Below the pieces are notes generated by a model that saw nothing but the letters and a program-made list of their open reading frames with translations, did not search any database and was not told the DNA's origin. Made by a program: the position numbers and the translations under genes. Positions 5,062 through 11,920 of a stretch of DNA of 11,925 nt are shown piece after piece; the first letter of the stretch is position 1; the number at the start of each line of letters is the position of its first letter. Source of the DNA: JBKEBX01 sp047974615 (lineage in GTDB: Bacteria > Bacillota > Clostridia > Lachnospirales > CAMZNU01); contig JBKECM010000101.1 in the NCBI GenBank assembly GCA_047974615.1, forward strand, positions 1-11,925. Direction: 5' to 3'.

Positions 5062-6431
5062 AATTTATTTTTGAAGGAATTAAAAGTTTTATTAAAAAGT
5101 TGCGAGGAGGTGAAGATGATTTGGAAGATTTAATTTTTAAAGAAATCTTTAAGTTAAAAAGCTCCAAAAAATACAAAGATATGGAAGATGGTGAAAGATA
5201 TTATTTTGGAGCACATGATATTTTGCATAAGTCACGTATGGCTATCGGTATAGACGGAGAATTGGCAAAAATTCATAATTTGCCCAATAATAAAATACTT
5301 AACAACCAATATAAAATAATGGTTGACCAAAAAGTTAATTATTTGTTAGGTAAGTCACCTATAGTAAGCTGTGAAAACCAGTATTTTCTTAAGGAGATAA
5401 AAAAGTTCTTTAACCGCAGATTTTTTAGAACTCTCAAAAATATAGGTGTTGATGCTTTAAATTCGGGTATAGGTTGGTTATACATATTTTATAATGAAAA
5501 GGGCGATTTATCTTTTAAAAGGTTTAGTCCTCTCGAAGTGTTGCCTATTTGGAAAGATAAAGAACATAGTGAACTTGAAAAACTTTATAGAGTTTTTGAT
5601 GTGTATGACCATTTAGAAGACATTGTCAATACATATGTAGAAATATATACACTTGAAGGAGTTACGACTTATGAGTATAACAAGGGTACTAAAAAACTTT
5701 TAGATAAAAGGTTTACTGCCTATTTTACTTTAGATAATTATAACCATTTTTGGAATAAAATTCCCATTGTTCCTTTTAAATATAATTTTAAAGAAATACC
5801 ACTTTTAAATATGGTTAAATCTTTACAAGACGGTATAAATTCAATTAGTTCAAGGTTTATTGATCATTTGGAAGAAGATACGAGAAATACTATTATGGTT
5901 TTGGTTAACTATGACGGTGAAAATCTATCTGAGTTTCGACATAACTTAGCTACATATGGCGTTGTAAAAGTAAGTAGTGATGGTGACCTTAAAACTTTAG
6001 AAGTCGAAGTTAACTGCGAAAATTATAAGGTAATTCTTGATATTTTTAAAAAGGCTTTAATCGAAAATGCTTGTGGTTATGACGCTAAAGATGATAGGCT
6101 ACAAGGAAATGCTAATCAAATGAACATTAAATCTATGTATTCTTCTATTGACTTAGACGCTAACTCAATGGAAATGGAGTTTCAAGGTAGTTTAGAAGAA
6201 GTTTTGTGGTTTATAAAAACTCATCTATACAATAATGGCTTAGGTGACTATGAAGATGAGGAGTTAAACTTTATATTTAATCGTGATATTTTACTTAATG
6301 AAAGTGATATTATTACAGATATAAAAAATTCTGTTGACATATTATCTTTAAGAACTTTAGTTGAGCAACACCCATATATTTTAAATGTTGAAAATGAAAT
6401 AATTAGATTACAAGAGGAAGGAAAAATGTAA
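5058..6431 (+). CDS. Portal protein, SPP1 Gp6-like family
   Basis: About 454-457 residues, a typical size for SPP1/PBSX-type portals. Twelve copies form the ring at one capsid vertex through which DNA enters and to which the neck attaches. Family features are the YYFGAHDILHKSRM segment near residue 47, NNKILNNQYKIMVDQKVNYLLGKSP (about 76-102), the FSPLEVLPIWKD region, and a long helical part with SLQDGINSISSRFIDHLEED (about 255-275) before an acidic C-terminus. It directly follows the terminase and overlaps the scaffold gene by 1 nt (TAATG at 6429-6433). The start is either GTG 5058, which lies within its own Shine-Dalgarno, or ATT 5067, better spaced. The usual minor head protein gene downstream is absent. 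Confidence 0.9.
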   Translation: MKFIFEGIKSFIKKLRGGEDDLEDLIFKEIFKLKSSKKYKDMEDGERYYFGAHDILHKSRMAIGIDGELAKIHNLPNNKILNNQYKIMVDQKVNYLLGKSPIVSCENQYFLKEIKKFFNRRFFRTLKNIGVDALNSGIGWLYIFYNEKGDLSFKRFSPLEVLPIWKDKEHSELEKLYRVFDVYDHLEDIVNTYVEIYTLEGVTTYEYNKGTKKLLDKRFTAYFTLDNYNHFWNKIPIVPFKYNFKEIPLLNMVKSLQDGINSISSRFIDHLEEDTRNTIMVLVNYDGENLSEFRHNLATYGVVKVSSDGDLKTLEVEVNCENYKVILDIFKKALIENACGYDAKDDRLQGNANQMNIKSMYSSIDLDANSMEMEFQGSLEEVLWFIKTHLYNNGLGDYEDEELNFIFNRDILLNESDIITDIKNSVDILSLRTLVEQHPYILNVENEIIRLQEEGKM

Positions 6432-6922
6432 TGAAAAAAGAAGAATTTATAAAATTAGGCTTAGACGAAAATATGGCCAATGCCTGTTTGGAGTTGTTCC
6501 AAAAATATACTGAAACAGCTAGTGCTAATATTGATTTTGATATTGAAGCTCTAAAGAAAGAACATAGCAAGGAGATTACTTCATTAAAAATAAATAATGC
6601 TGTTGATAGTGCTATTATAGGCTTTAAAGGGAGAAATCTTAAGGCTATTAAGTCTTTAATCAATTTTGATGAAATTCAAATAGACGAAAAAGGCGATATT
6701 TCAGGTTTAATGCCTCAGCTTGAGAAACTAGTTTTTGAAAAAGAAACTAGTTTTTTATTTGAAAAAAATAAAAATGAAAAAGATTTTAAAGGTGTTTCAC
6801 CTATGTCTGTTGATTTTAAAAGCACAAATATTACAAAGGAAGTTTTTGAAAATATGAGCTATAAAGAACAACTTGATTTATACAACAACAATAATGAGTT
6901 ATACAATGAGTTGACAAAATAA
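6431..6922 (+). CDS. Capsid scaffold / minor structural protein, GP20-like
   Basis: A 163-residue, highly charged helical protein placed between portal and major capsid genes, as scaffolding proteins of the phage minor structural GP20 family are. The start KKEEFIKLGLDENMANACLE is followed by a coiled-coil-prone stretch (about residues 34-58), then KINNAVDSAIIGFKGRNLKAIKSLIN, a family-typical alanine/glycine/lysine segment, and an acidic loop. It should direct capsid assembly and leave or be degraded before packaging. It is somewhat shorter than many relatives (around 180-200). ATG 6431 overlaps the portal stop codon; its ribosome binding site AGGAAGG (about 6415-6421) lies within the portal gene, suggesting coupled translation. 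Two identical AAACTAGTTT palindromes lie in its coding sequence. Confidence 0.8.
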   Translation: MKKEEFIKLGLDENMANACLELFQKYTETASANIDFDIEALKKEHSKEITSLKINNAVDSAIIGFKGRNLKAIKSLINFDEIQIDEKGDISGLMPQLEKLVFEKETSFLFEKNKNEKDFKGVSPMSVDFKSTNITKEVFENMSYKEQLDLYNNNNELYNELTK

Positions 6923-6943
6923 AAAGATAAGAGGAGAAATTTT

Positions 6944-7786
6944 ATGACAAAAAGTACATTAAACAATATGGTTAATCCAGAGGTTATGGGTAAGATGATA
7001 AGTGCATCTTTACCTCAAAAAATAAAATTTTCAAATATTGCTAAAGTTGATAGAACCTTAGTAGGACAAGCTGGGGATACAGTTACTTTACCTAAATTTT
7101 CATATATAGGTGATGCTGAGGATATTGCAGAAGGTATTGCTATGGGTACTACTGTACTCACTGCTACTACTACTAAAGGAAAAATCAAAAAGGCAGGGAA
7201 GGCGATTGAGCTTACTGATGAAGCTGTTTTATCCGGATATGGTGACCCTTTAGGTGAGGCTAACAAACAACTTTCTATGTCTATTGCAAGTAAAATAGAC
7301 CAAGACTGCTTAGACGTTTTATATAGCGGAACTTTAATATACGAAAACTTAAGTAATACTATAAGCTATGAGGAAGTCGTTAAGGCTGTTGACCTTTTTG
7401 AGGAAGAAGCAGATTTTTCAACTAAAAAAGTTATTTTTATACACCCTAAACAAGTCACACAATTAAGACTTGACCCTGATTTTAGAGATATTAATAAATA
7501 TCCACTTGAAACTATGATGACAGGTACAATAGGTGAAGTTGCTGGTTGTTTAGTAGTTCCTAGCCGTAAAGTTCAGAAGGTTGATAATTATTATGTTAAC
7601 CCTATTGTAATTACTAGCAATAGAGAAGATGTGGCTGCGGCTATAACTATATATTTAAAGCGTGATGTTTCTCTTGAGGTAGACAGAGATATTTTATCAA
7701 AAACTACTGTTATTTCTGCTGATGAACATTATACTGTTGTTTTATCAAATGAAAGTAAAGTTGTTCTTGGAAAGTTTAGGGGGTAA
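6944..7786 (+). CDS. Major capsid protein
   Basis: A 280-residue protein of the HK97-fold major capsid type, resembling the N4-gp56 / XkdG group of PBSX-like phages. Visible hallmarks are the N-terminal TKSTLNNMVNPEVMGKMISASLPQ, the segment AGDTVTLPKFSYIGDAEDIAEG (about residues 43-64), KGKIKKAGKAIELTDEAV (spine helix entry), GEANKQLSMSIASKIDQDCL, and the late ISADEHYTVVLSNESKVV strand. It forms the icosahedral shell around the scaffold. RBS AGAGGAG lies 8 nt before ATG 6944. It is encoded 21 nt after the scaffold gene. The reading frame is complete and shows no sign of decay. Confidence 0.9.
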   Translation: MTKSTLNNMVNPEVMGKMISASLPQKIKFSNIAKVDRTLVGQAGDTVTLPKFSYIGDAEDIAEGIAMGTTVLTATTTKGKIKKAGKAIELTDEAVLSGYGDPLGEANKQLSMSIASKIDQDCLDVLYSGTLIYENLSNTISYEEVVKAVDLFEEEADFSTKKVIFIHPKQVTQLRLDPDFRDINKYPLETMMTGTIGEVAGCLVVPSRKVQKVDNYYVNPIVITSNREDVAAAITIYLKRDVSLEVDRDILSKTTVISADEHYTVVLSNESKVVLGKFRG

Positions 7787-7789
7787 ATA

Positions 7790-7912
7790 TGTTACTTCGA
7801 AGATATGATAAGGAAAAGCTATCTAAGGTAGATGAAAAAAAGGAAGATGATTGCCAAAAGGTTATTAAAAAAGAAAGGGTGCCAAAGGTTAAAGATGATA
7901 GAAAAACTTAAA
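7790..7912 (+). CDS. Small charged protein after the capsid gene (YqbF position)
   Basis: A 40-residue frame, MLLRRYDKEK... ending ...KVKDDRKT, composed largely of K, E, D and R. It is preceded by AGGGGG (7779-7784) with 5-nt spacing, a good ribosome binding site that has no other use. In skin/PBSX-like clusters a small gene (yqbF-like, often with a HeH/LEM or Rho-N-type fold) sits exactly here, between capsid and the first neck protein. The present product is much shorter than those and shows no recognisable domain. Its last 18 nt overlap the start of the next gene, so it may act mainly as a translated leader that couples translation of the neck protein. Function unknown. Confidence 0.55.
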
Positions 7913-8278
7913 AGTAGGCTATTAAGCTTTAATATTACAAATTATTCCAATAAGGAATATATGCTTACATTTGCTTTAGAAAAGACCATAAATTATGTTA
8001 AAAATTATTGCAACCTATTAGAATTGCCAATGGAAATTGAGCCTGTTGTTATTGATATGGCTGTAGGTGAAGTTTTAAAAATGATGAAGACTTTCGATAT
8101 TGATTTTGAGCTTGATTTTTCGCCTATGGAAAAAAGCATAAGTGAAGGTGATACTACTGTTACATATGCCATAGGTGATGGTTCAAAAACGAAAGAAGAA
8201 GTTTTTGATGAAACAGTAAATTTGCTAATATCTAGTGGGAAAGAATGTTTAAAATTTTATAGAGGTTTATCATGGTAA
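7895..8278 (+). CDS. Head-tail connector protein (YqbG / gp15-like adaptor)
   Basis: A 127-residue mostly helical protein. The N-terminal MIEKLKSRLLSFNITNYSNK and the segment TINYVKNYCNLLELPMEIEPVVIDMAVGEVLKM match the YqbG/gp15-like adaptors that bind below the portal and start the neck. The C-terminal EVFDETVNLLISSGKECLKFYRGLSW is also family-like. ATG 7895 was chosen over an in-frame ATG at 7832 because AAAGG (7884-7888) lies 6 nt upstream and because family members begin near this point; the extra 21 residues from 7832 are low-complexity basic and lie inside the 40-residue gene. It overlaps the next gene by 7 nt. Confidence 0.8.
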   Translation: MIEKLKSRLLSFNITNYSNKEYMLTFALEKTINYVKNYCNLLELPMEIEPVVIDMAVGEVLKMMKTFDIDFELDFSPMEKSISEGDTTVTYAIGDGSKTKEEVFDETVNLLISSGKECLKFYRGLSW

Positions 8279-8646
8279 ATACATATAATTCTTTAAAAAA
8301 GTTTTGGAAAGATACTATTGATATAGTTGTATACGAAACTTATATTGATGCAGATACAAAAGTAACAAGGGTGGAGGAAAAACTTTTATATAATGATGTG
8401 TTATGCAAAGTTTCTTATAGTGGTATTGGTACTACTAAAGATTTGGGTATTGCCTCAAATAGTTCAGATGTTTTTGAAATAACAAAAAGAGTTAAGCTTT
8501 TTTTAGATAAAAGTATAGATATACCTATGGGTTCTAAAATATTCATTAAAAAAGATGGTAAGGTTTATGTGTATGAAAAAAGTGGCGACCCTAGTTTTTT
8601 TACTCATCATCAAGAGTTATATGTTGAAGCATCAAATAAGCTTTAA
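8272..8646 (+). CDS. Head closure / neck protein (YqbH / XkdH-like)
   Basis: A 124-residue beta-rich protein. It starts MVNTYNSLKKFWKDTIDIVVYE and has a central VLCKVSYSGIGTTKDLGIASNSSDVFEITKRVKLFLD region, then SIDIPMGSKIFIKKDGKVYVYEKSGDP. Alternating hydrophobic strands and this position, directly after the adaptor and before the tail terminator, match the XkdH/YqbH head-closure proteins that plug the portal after packaging. RBS AGAGG lies 6 nt before ATG 8272, inside the upstream gene, and the reading frames overlap by 7 nt. Similarity was judged by eye; the placement in the neck is firmer than the exact family name. Confidence 0.7.
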   Translation: MVNTYNSLKKFWKDTIDIVVYETYIDADTKVTRVEEKLLYNDVLCKVSYSGIGTTKDLGIASNSSDVFEITKRVKLFLDKSIDIPMGSKIFIKKDGKVYVYEKSGDPSFFTHHQELYVEASNKL

Positions 8647-8657
8647 GAGGTGGTGAT
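8646..8657 (+). promoter_or_regulatory. Extended Shine-Dalgarno before an AUU/AUA start
   Basis: AGAGGTGGTGAT closely matches the 16S complement AAGGAGGTGAT. The codons that follow in the correct frame are ATT (8658) and ATA (8661); ATA lies 7 nt after the last G of GAGGTGG. The in-frame stop at 8637-8639 and the absence of ATG, GTG or TTG up to 8805 mean that one of these two must be the start, unless the gene is broken. Confidence 0.65.
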
Positions 8658-8660
8658 ATT

Positions 8661-9077
8661 ATACTTACAGAAGTCATAAGTGGTATTACAACTAAGCTTT
8701 ATGAAAAGTTTTCAAAAGATATTCCTATACATAATGAACCTATTAAACAAGGATTTAAAGAACCTTGTTTTTTTATTTCTTGTGAAAAGGTTTCTTGTAA
8801 AAATATGTTAGGTAAAAAATATACATTGACTTACCCTTTTACTATCAAATACTATTCTAAAAAAGGAAGCACTTTAGAAGAAAATTTTGCAATATGCCAA
8901 AGAATAGGAGAAGTATTAAAAGTAATAAGTGTTAACAATATTACACTTTGTGGTGAAGATATAAGTTTTGAGGCTTTAAGTGATAGTTTAGTTTTTAATA
9001 TTTCATATGAAGCTTTTATGGAATACGAAAAAGATGAATATGTGAATATGGAAATATTAAATATAAAAAATTTATAA
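8661..9077 (+). CDS. Phage tail terminator protein (XkdJ-like), non-canonical start
   Basis: A 138-residue protein when read from ATA 8661. The N-terminus (M)LTEVISGITTKLYEKFSKDI followed by GFKEPCFFISCEKVS is the recognisable beginning of the tail terminator family found before the sheath gene in PBSX-like phages. A conventional ATG appears only at 8805 and would remove these 48 conserved residues, with no ribosome binding site of its own. The extended Shine-Dalgarno at 8646-8657 supports a start at ATA 8661 or ATT 8658. The C-terminal half is alternating beta and helix (KYTLTYPFTIKYYSKKG, ENFAICQRIGEVLKVI, LVFNISYEAFMEYE). Tail terminators cap the tube and sheath and join tail to neck. No separate HK97-gp10-like (XkdI) gene precedes it. 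Confidence 0.7.
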   Translation: MLTEVISGITTKLYEKFSKDIPIHNEPIKQGFKEPCFFISCEKVSCKNMLGKKYTLTYPFTIKYYSKKGSTLEENFAICQRIGEVLKVISVNNITLCGEDISFEALSDSLVFNISYEAFMEYEKDEYVNMEILNIKNL

Positions 9078-9088
9078 GGAGTTATGTT

Positions 9089-9280
9089 ATGAAGAAAAAA
9101 GAAGATGGTATTGAAACTGTTGACACAGAATTAATTTTTAAAAAAGAACAAATCATAAAATCAAAAATGTTTGAAGAAAGTAAAGATATTTTAGGTGTTA
9201 TTTTAAATAACAATGAGAAATATTCTTTAGAAGATGTTAAGAAAAAAATTGAGATTTTTAAAAAAGGGGGTTGTAAATAG
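9089..9280 (+). CDS. Small conserved phage protein upstream of tail sheath
   Basis: A 63-residue charged helical protein. The pattern KEQIIKSKMFEESKDILGVI followed by LNNNEKYSLEDVKKKIEIFKKGG is typical of small proteins found directly before the sheath gene in clostridial contractile phages and PBSX-like elements. Their function is not known to me. RBS AAGGAG (9076-9081) lies 7 nt before ATG 9089. Its stop codon TAG abuts the sheath ATG, and the sheath ribosome binding site lies in its last codons, so translation of the two is probably linked. An assembly or chaperone role in tail formation is only a guess from position. Confidence 0.7.
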   Translation: MKKKEDGIETVDTELIFKKEQIIKSKMFEESKDILGVILNNNEKYSLEDVKKKIEIFKKGGCK

Positions 9281-10588
9281 ATGGCATTAGGTGGTGGTGT
9301 TTTTTTAACACAAAACAAGGTTTTACCCGGAAGTTATATAAACTTTATAAGTGCAAGTTATGCTTCTGCTACTCTATCTGATAGAGGGTATGTTGCTATT
9401 GCACTTGAACTTGACTTTGGTGTTGATGATGAGGTATTTGAAGTTACAAATAGTGATTTTCAAAAAGATAGCTTAAAATATTTTGGCTATGACTATACAC
9501 ACAAGAAATTAAAAGGTTTAAGAGATTTATTCAAAAACGCAAAAACAGTTTACGTATATAGATTAAACTCTGGAACAAAGGCAAAAAGCGATATTGCTGA
9601 GGCTAAATATAGTGGCATTGCTGGTAACAATATAACTTTAGGTGTATTTGTGAATGTTGATGATAACAGTAAGTTTGACGTAAACACTTACTATAATGGT
9701 GATTTAGTTGACACTCAATGTGTAGGAACTGCTGAAGAACTTGAAGAAAATGATTTTATTAAATTTAAAAAAGGGATAACCCTTATAAGTTGCGACGAAA
9801 TGATATTTAGTGGTGGTGCTAATAAAGACAGTGTTACTGGTGTTGACTATCAAAAGTTTTTAACTAAAATCGAAAACTATTCTTTTAATGCTTTAGGTTG
9901 TTTATCTCTATCTCCTGAAATCATTGACCTTTTCGTTGAATACACAAAACGTATGAGAGATGAGGTAGGTGCTAAATTTCAAACGGTAGTATACAATTCC
10001 TTAGCAGATTATGAAGGTGTTGTTAGTTTAAAAAACAAAGTTACTGATAGTGATGAGCCTGAAAACTCATTAATATACTGGGTTACTGGTATAATTGGTG
10101 GTTGCGAAGTAAATAAAAGTAATACAAATAGAACTTATGACGGTGATTTTACAATATGGACTGAATATAGTCAAAGTGAGCTTATAAAAGCTATTAAAAA
10201 GGGCGAGTTTGTGCTACATAAAGTAGGTGATGATGTAAAAGTTTTAGAAGATATTAACACTTTTATAAGTATTACAGATACTAAATCACCTGATTTTTCT
10301 AGTAATCAGACTATGCGTGTACTTGACCAAATTGCTGTTGATATTGCTACTTTGTTTAATAATAAGTACTTAGGTAAAGTTCCCAATGATAGTGACGGTA
10401 GGCTAAGTTTATGGAACGACATTGTAAAGCATCATAAAACTTTGGAAAGTATTCGAGCTATTGAAAACTTCATAGCAGAAGAAGTGATAGTTGCAAAAGG
10501 TGATACTAAAAAATCTGTTGTTGTTACAGATTATGTAACACCAGTAAATGCTATGGCACAGTTGTATATGACTGTTATTGTTGAATAA
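9281..10588 (+). CDS. Contractile tail sheath protein (XkdK-like)
   Basis: A 435-residue protein of the phage tail sheath family. The N-terminus is GGGVFLTQNKVLPGSYINFISA; residues about 30-70 give DRGYVAIALELDFGVDDEVFEVT, and the C-terminus DYVTPVNAMAQLYMTVIVE is the characteristic last strand that swaps into the neighbouring subunit. The middle includes KYSGIAGNNITLGVFVNVDD and GYDYTHKKLKGLRDLFKNAKTVYVYRL. It is close to the usual PBSX length. The sheath surrounds the tube and contracts to drive it through the target envelope. ATG 9281 follows the upstream stop immediately, with AAAGGGGG (about 9263-9270) as ribosome binding site. It identifies the particle as myovirus-like. Confidence 0.95.
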   Translation: MALGGGVFLTQNKVLPGSYINFISASYASATLSDRGYVAIALELDFGVDDEVFEVTNSDFQKDSLKYFGYDYTHKKLKGLRDLFKNAKTVYVYRLNSGTKAKSDIAEAKYSGIAGNNITLGVFVNVDDNSKFDVNTYYNGDLVDTQCVGTAEELEENDFIKFKKGITLISCDEMIFSGGANKDSVTGVDYQKFLTKIENYSFNALGCLSLSPEIIDLFVEYTKRMRDEVGAKFQTVVYNSLADYEGVVSLKNKVTDSDEPENSLIYWVTGIIGGCEVNKSNTNRTYDGDFTIWTEYSQSELIKAIKKGEFVLHKVGDDVKVLEDINTFISITDTKSPDFSSNQTMRVLDQIAVDIATLFNNKYLGKVPNDSDGRLSLWNDIVKHHKTLESIRAIENFIAEEVIVAKGDTKKSVVVTDYVTPVNAMAQLYMTVIVE

Positions 10589-10663
10589 AAAGGAAAAATT
10601 TTTTCTAAGTATATAAACATTACAATTAGGCTATGCAAACACTGAAAATAATAAAATAAGACT

Positions 10664-10699
10664 GGTACTACAATTTAACTGAATTTAGGTTGTAGTGCC
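10664..10699 (+). promoter_or_regulatory. RNA hairpin upstream of the tail-tube ribosome binding site
   Basis: GGTACTACAATTTA (10664-10677) can pair over all 14 positions with TAGGTTGTAGTGCC (10686-10699), using eleven Watson-Crick and three G-U pairs around an 8-nt loop. The stem ends 3 nt before AGGAGG (10703-10708) of the tube gene. No T-tract follows, so termination is unlikely. The hairpin interrupts the 125-nt gap between sheath and tube (10589-10713), the largest gap in the late operon, which otherwise shows nothing recognised. Protection of a processed tube mRNA or control of translation is inferred. Confidence 0.6.
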
Positions 10700-10713
10700 T
10701 ATAGGAGGATAAT

Positions 10714-11190
10714 ATGTCAAGTATAATGAAGGCAAAAGATACTATTTGTGCATCTTTGGCAAAATGTTACGTTACTATTGATGATAGTAGATATGAGTTT
10801 ATGCAAGCTATAAATCTTGAAGCCACATTTGAAAAAAGTAAAAGTGAAGTACCCATTTTAGGAAAAACGGGAAAAGGAAATAAGGCAACTGGGTGGAAAG
10901 GAGTAGGAAGTGCTACTTTTCATTACAACACTAGTATATTTCGTAAGCTTTTATATAACTATAAAGAAACTGGTGAAGACGTATATTTTGATATACAAAT
11001 AACTAATGAAGATGCTACATCTTTAGCAGGAAGTCAAACTATTATCTTGAAAGACTGCAATTTAGATAGTGGTATTTTAGCTAAGTTTGATGCTGAGGCT
11101 AAATATTTATCGGAGGATTTTAAGTTTACTTTTGAAGATTTTGAGATGCCAAAAGAATTTGACATTCTTGATGGTATGATAGCTAAATAA
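10714..11190 (+). CDS. Tail tube protein (XkdM-like)
   Basis: A 158-residue protein matching the PBSX XkdM-type tail tube family, slightly longer than the Bacillus protein. Typical elements are MSSIMKAKDTICASLAKCYVTIDDSRYEFMQAINLEATFEKSKSEVPILGKTGKGNKATG (residues 1-60), where the GKTGKGNKATGW loop is a family landmark, then VGSATFHYNTSIFRKLL and the beta-rich C-terminus ending EDFEMPKEFDIL. It polymerises into the inner tube inside the sheath, through which DNA passes. The ribosome binding site AGGAGG lies 5 nt before ATG 10714, one of the best in the operon, fitting a protein needed in many copies. A 14-bp hairpin precedes it. Confidence 0.92.
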   Translation: MSSIMKAKDTICASLAKCYVTIDDSRYEFMQAINLEATFEKSKSEVPILGKTGKGNKATGWKGVGSATFHYNTSIFRKLLYNYKETGEDVYFDIQITNEDATSLAGSQTIILKDCNLDSGILAKFDAEAKYLSEDFKFTFEDFEMPKEFDILDGMIAK

Positions 11191-11209
11191 AAAATTTTTT
11201 GGAGGTAAT

Positions 11210-11863
11210 ATGAGTTATACAATTTCTTTAGGTAATATAACTTTTCCTATTAATCCAAAGGGTATAAAAGTTAAAGTTGCATCAAAAAATAATACAATAA
11301 CTTTAATTGATGGTGATGAATATGTTATACCTAAAAAGGGTACTTTAAAAGAGTTTTATTTTGAAGTACTATTACCTTCGTTAAAGTACCCTTTTGCTAT
11401 ATATAATAACGGCTTTGTGGAACCAAAGGTGTATATAGAATATATTACTAATTTAAAAGAAAAATGTGAAGCAGTAGACTTTAAAATCTTTAGGAAAATA
11501 GGAAAAAAAGAATATAATCAAAGTATTTCTGTAGTCGTTGAAAGTTTTACTATACGAGAAGATTTTGATACTGGATATGATTTTTATGTTGATTTAGTTT
11601 TAAAAGAACATAAAACCTTAAAAAGCTCCCTTATTGAAAATGCTAATTTAGTAGAAAATACTGCTGTAAATAGCACTACTAATAGTAATTTAGCATATGA
11701 AGAATACACTGTTGTGTCGGGAGATAATCTGTGGAATATTGCAAAAAAGAGATATGGAGATGGAAGTAAGTATACTATTATATTAGAAGCCAACAAAGAT
11801 AAGATAAGTAATCCTAATCTTATATATCCAAATACAATTTTAAATATTCCAAAGATAAACTAG
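11210..11863 (+). CDS. LysM-domain tail/baseplate protein (XkdP-like)
   Basis: A 217-residue protein in two parts. The N-terminal domain (about 1-140), starting MSYTISLGNITFPINPKGIK with EYVIPKKGTLKEFYFEVLLPS, matches the XkdP-type tail proteins. After an asparagine/threonine-rich linker (about 143-162) comes one LysM domain: YTVVSGDNLWNIAKKRYGDG...NKDKISNPNLIYPNTILNIP (about 165-214). Proteins of this type link the baseplate hub to the tube in contractile tails (compare Afp7/Pvc7), and LysM may bind peptidoglycan or serve as a structural adaptor. RBS GGAGG lies 5 nt before ATG 11210. In PBSX this gene follows XkdN and the tape-measure gene; here it follows the tube directly and a terminator comes 20 nt later. 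Confidence 0.85.
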   Translation: MSYTISLGNITFPINPKGIKVKVASKNNTITLIDGDEYVIPKKGTLKEFYFEVLLPSLKYPFAIYNNGFVEPKVYIEYITNLKEKCEAVDFKIFRKIGKKEYNQSISVVVESFTIREDFDTGYDFYVDLVLKEHKTLKSSLIENANLVENTAVNSTTNSNLAYEEYTVVSGDNLWNIAKKRYGDGSKYTIILEANKDKISNPNLIYPNTILNIPKIN

Positions 11864-11882
11864 AATTATAGGCACATTTTTT

Positions 11883-11920
11883 ATATGGCGATATTTTTTG
11901 AGATATCGCCATATTTTTTT
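11883..11920 (+). terminator. Strong intrinsic terminator after the LysM gene
   Basis: ATATGGCGATAT (11883-11894) and ATATCGCCATAT (11903-11914) form a perfect 12-bp stem with an 8-nt loop, followed by seven Ts (11914-11920). It should stop the late transcript unless antitermination occurs. Genes further right would then need their own promoter. Confidence 0.92.

Noticed and set aside
7832..7894. Neck protein starting at ATG 7832
   Set aside because: The extra 21 residues are lysine/arginine-rich, overlap the 40-residue gene and are absent from the expected family N-terminus; ATG 7895 has AAAGG at 6-nt spacing.
8805..9077. Tail terminator starting at ATG 8805
   Set aside because: No ribosome binding site precedes it, and it would remove 48 residues that carry the recognisable family N-terminus in the same frame.
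10664..10699. Terminator between sheath and tube genes
   Set aside because: The hairpin is not followed by a T-tract and leads directly into a ribosome binding site.
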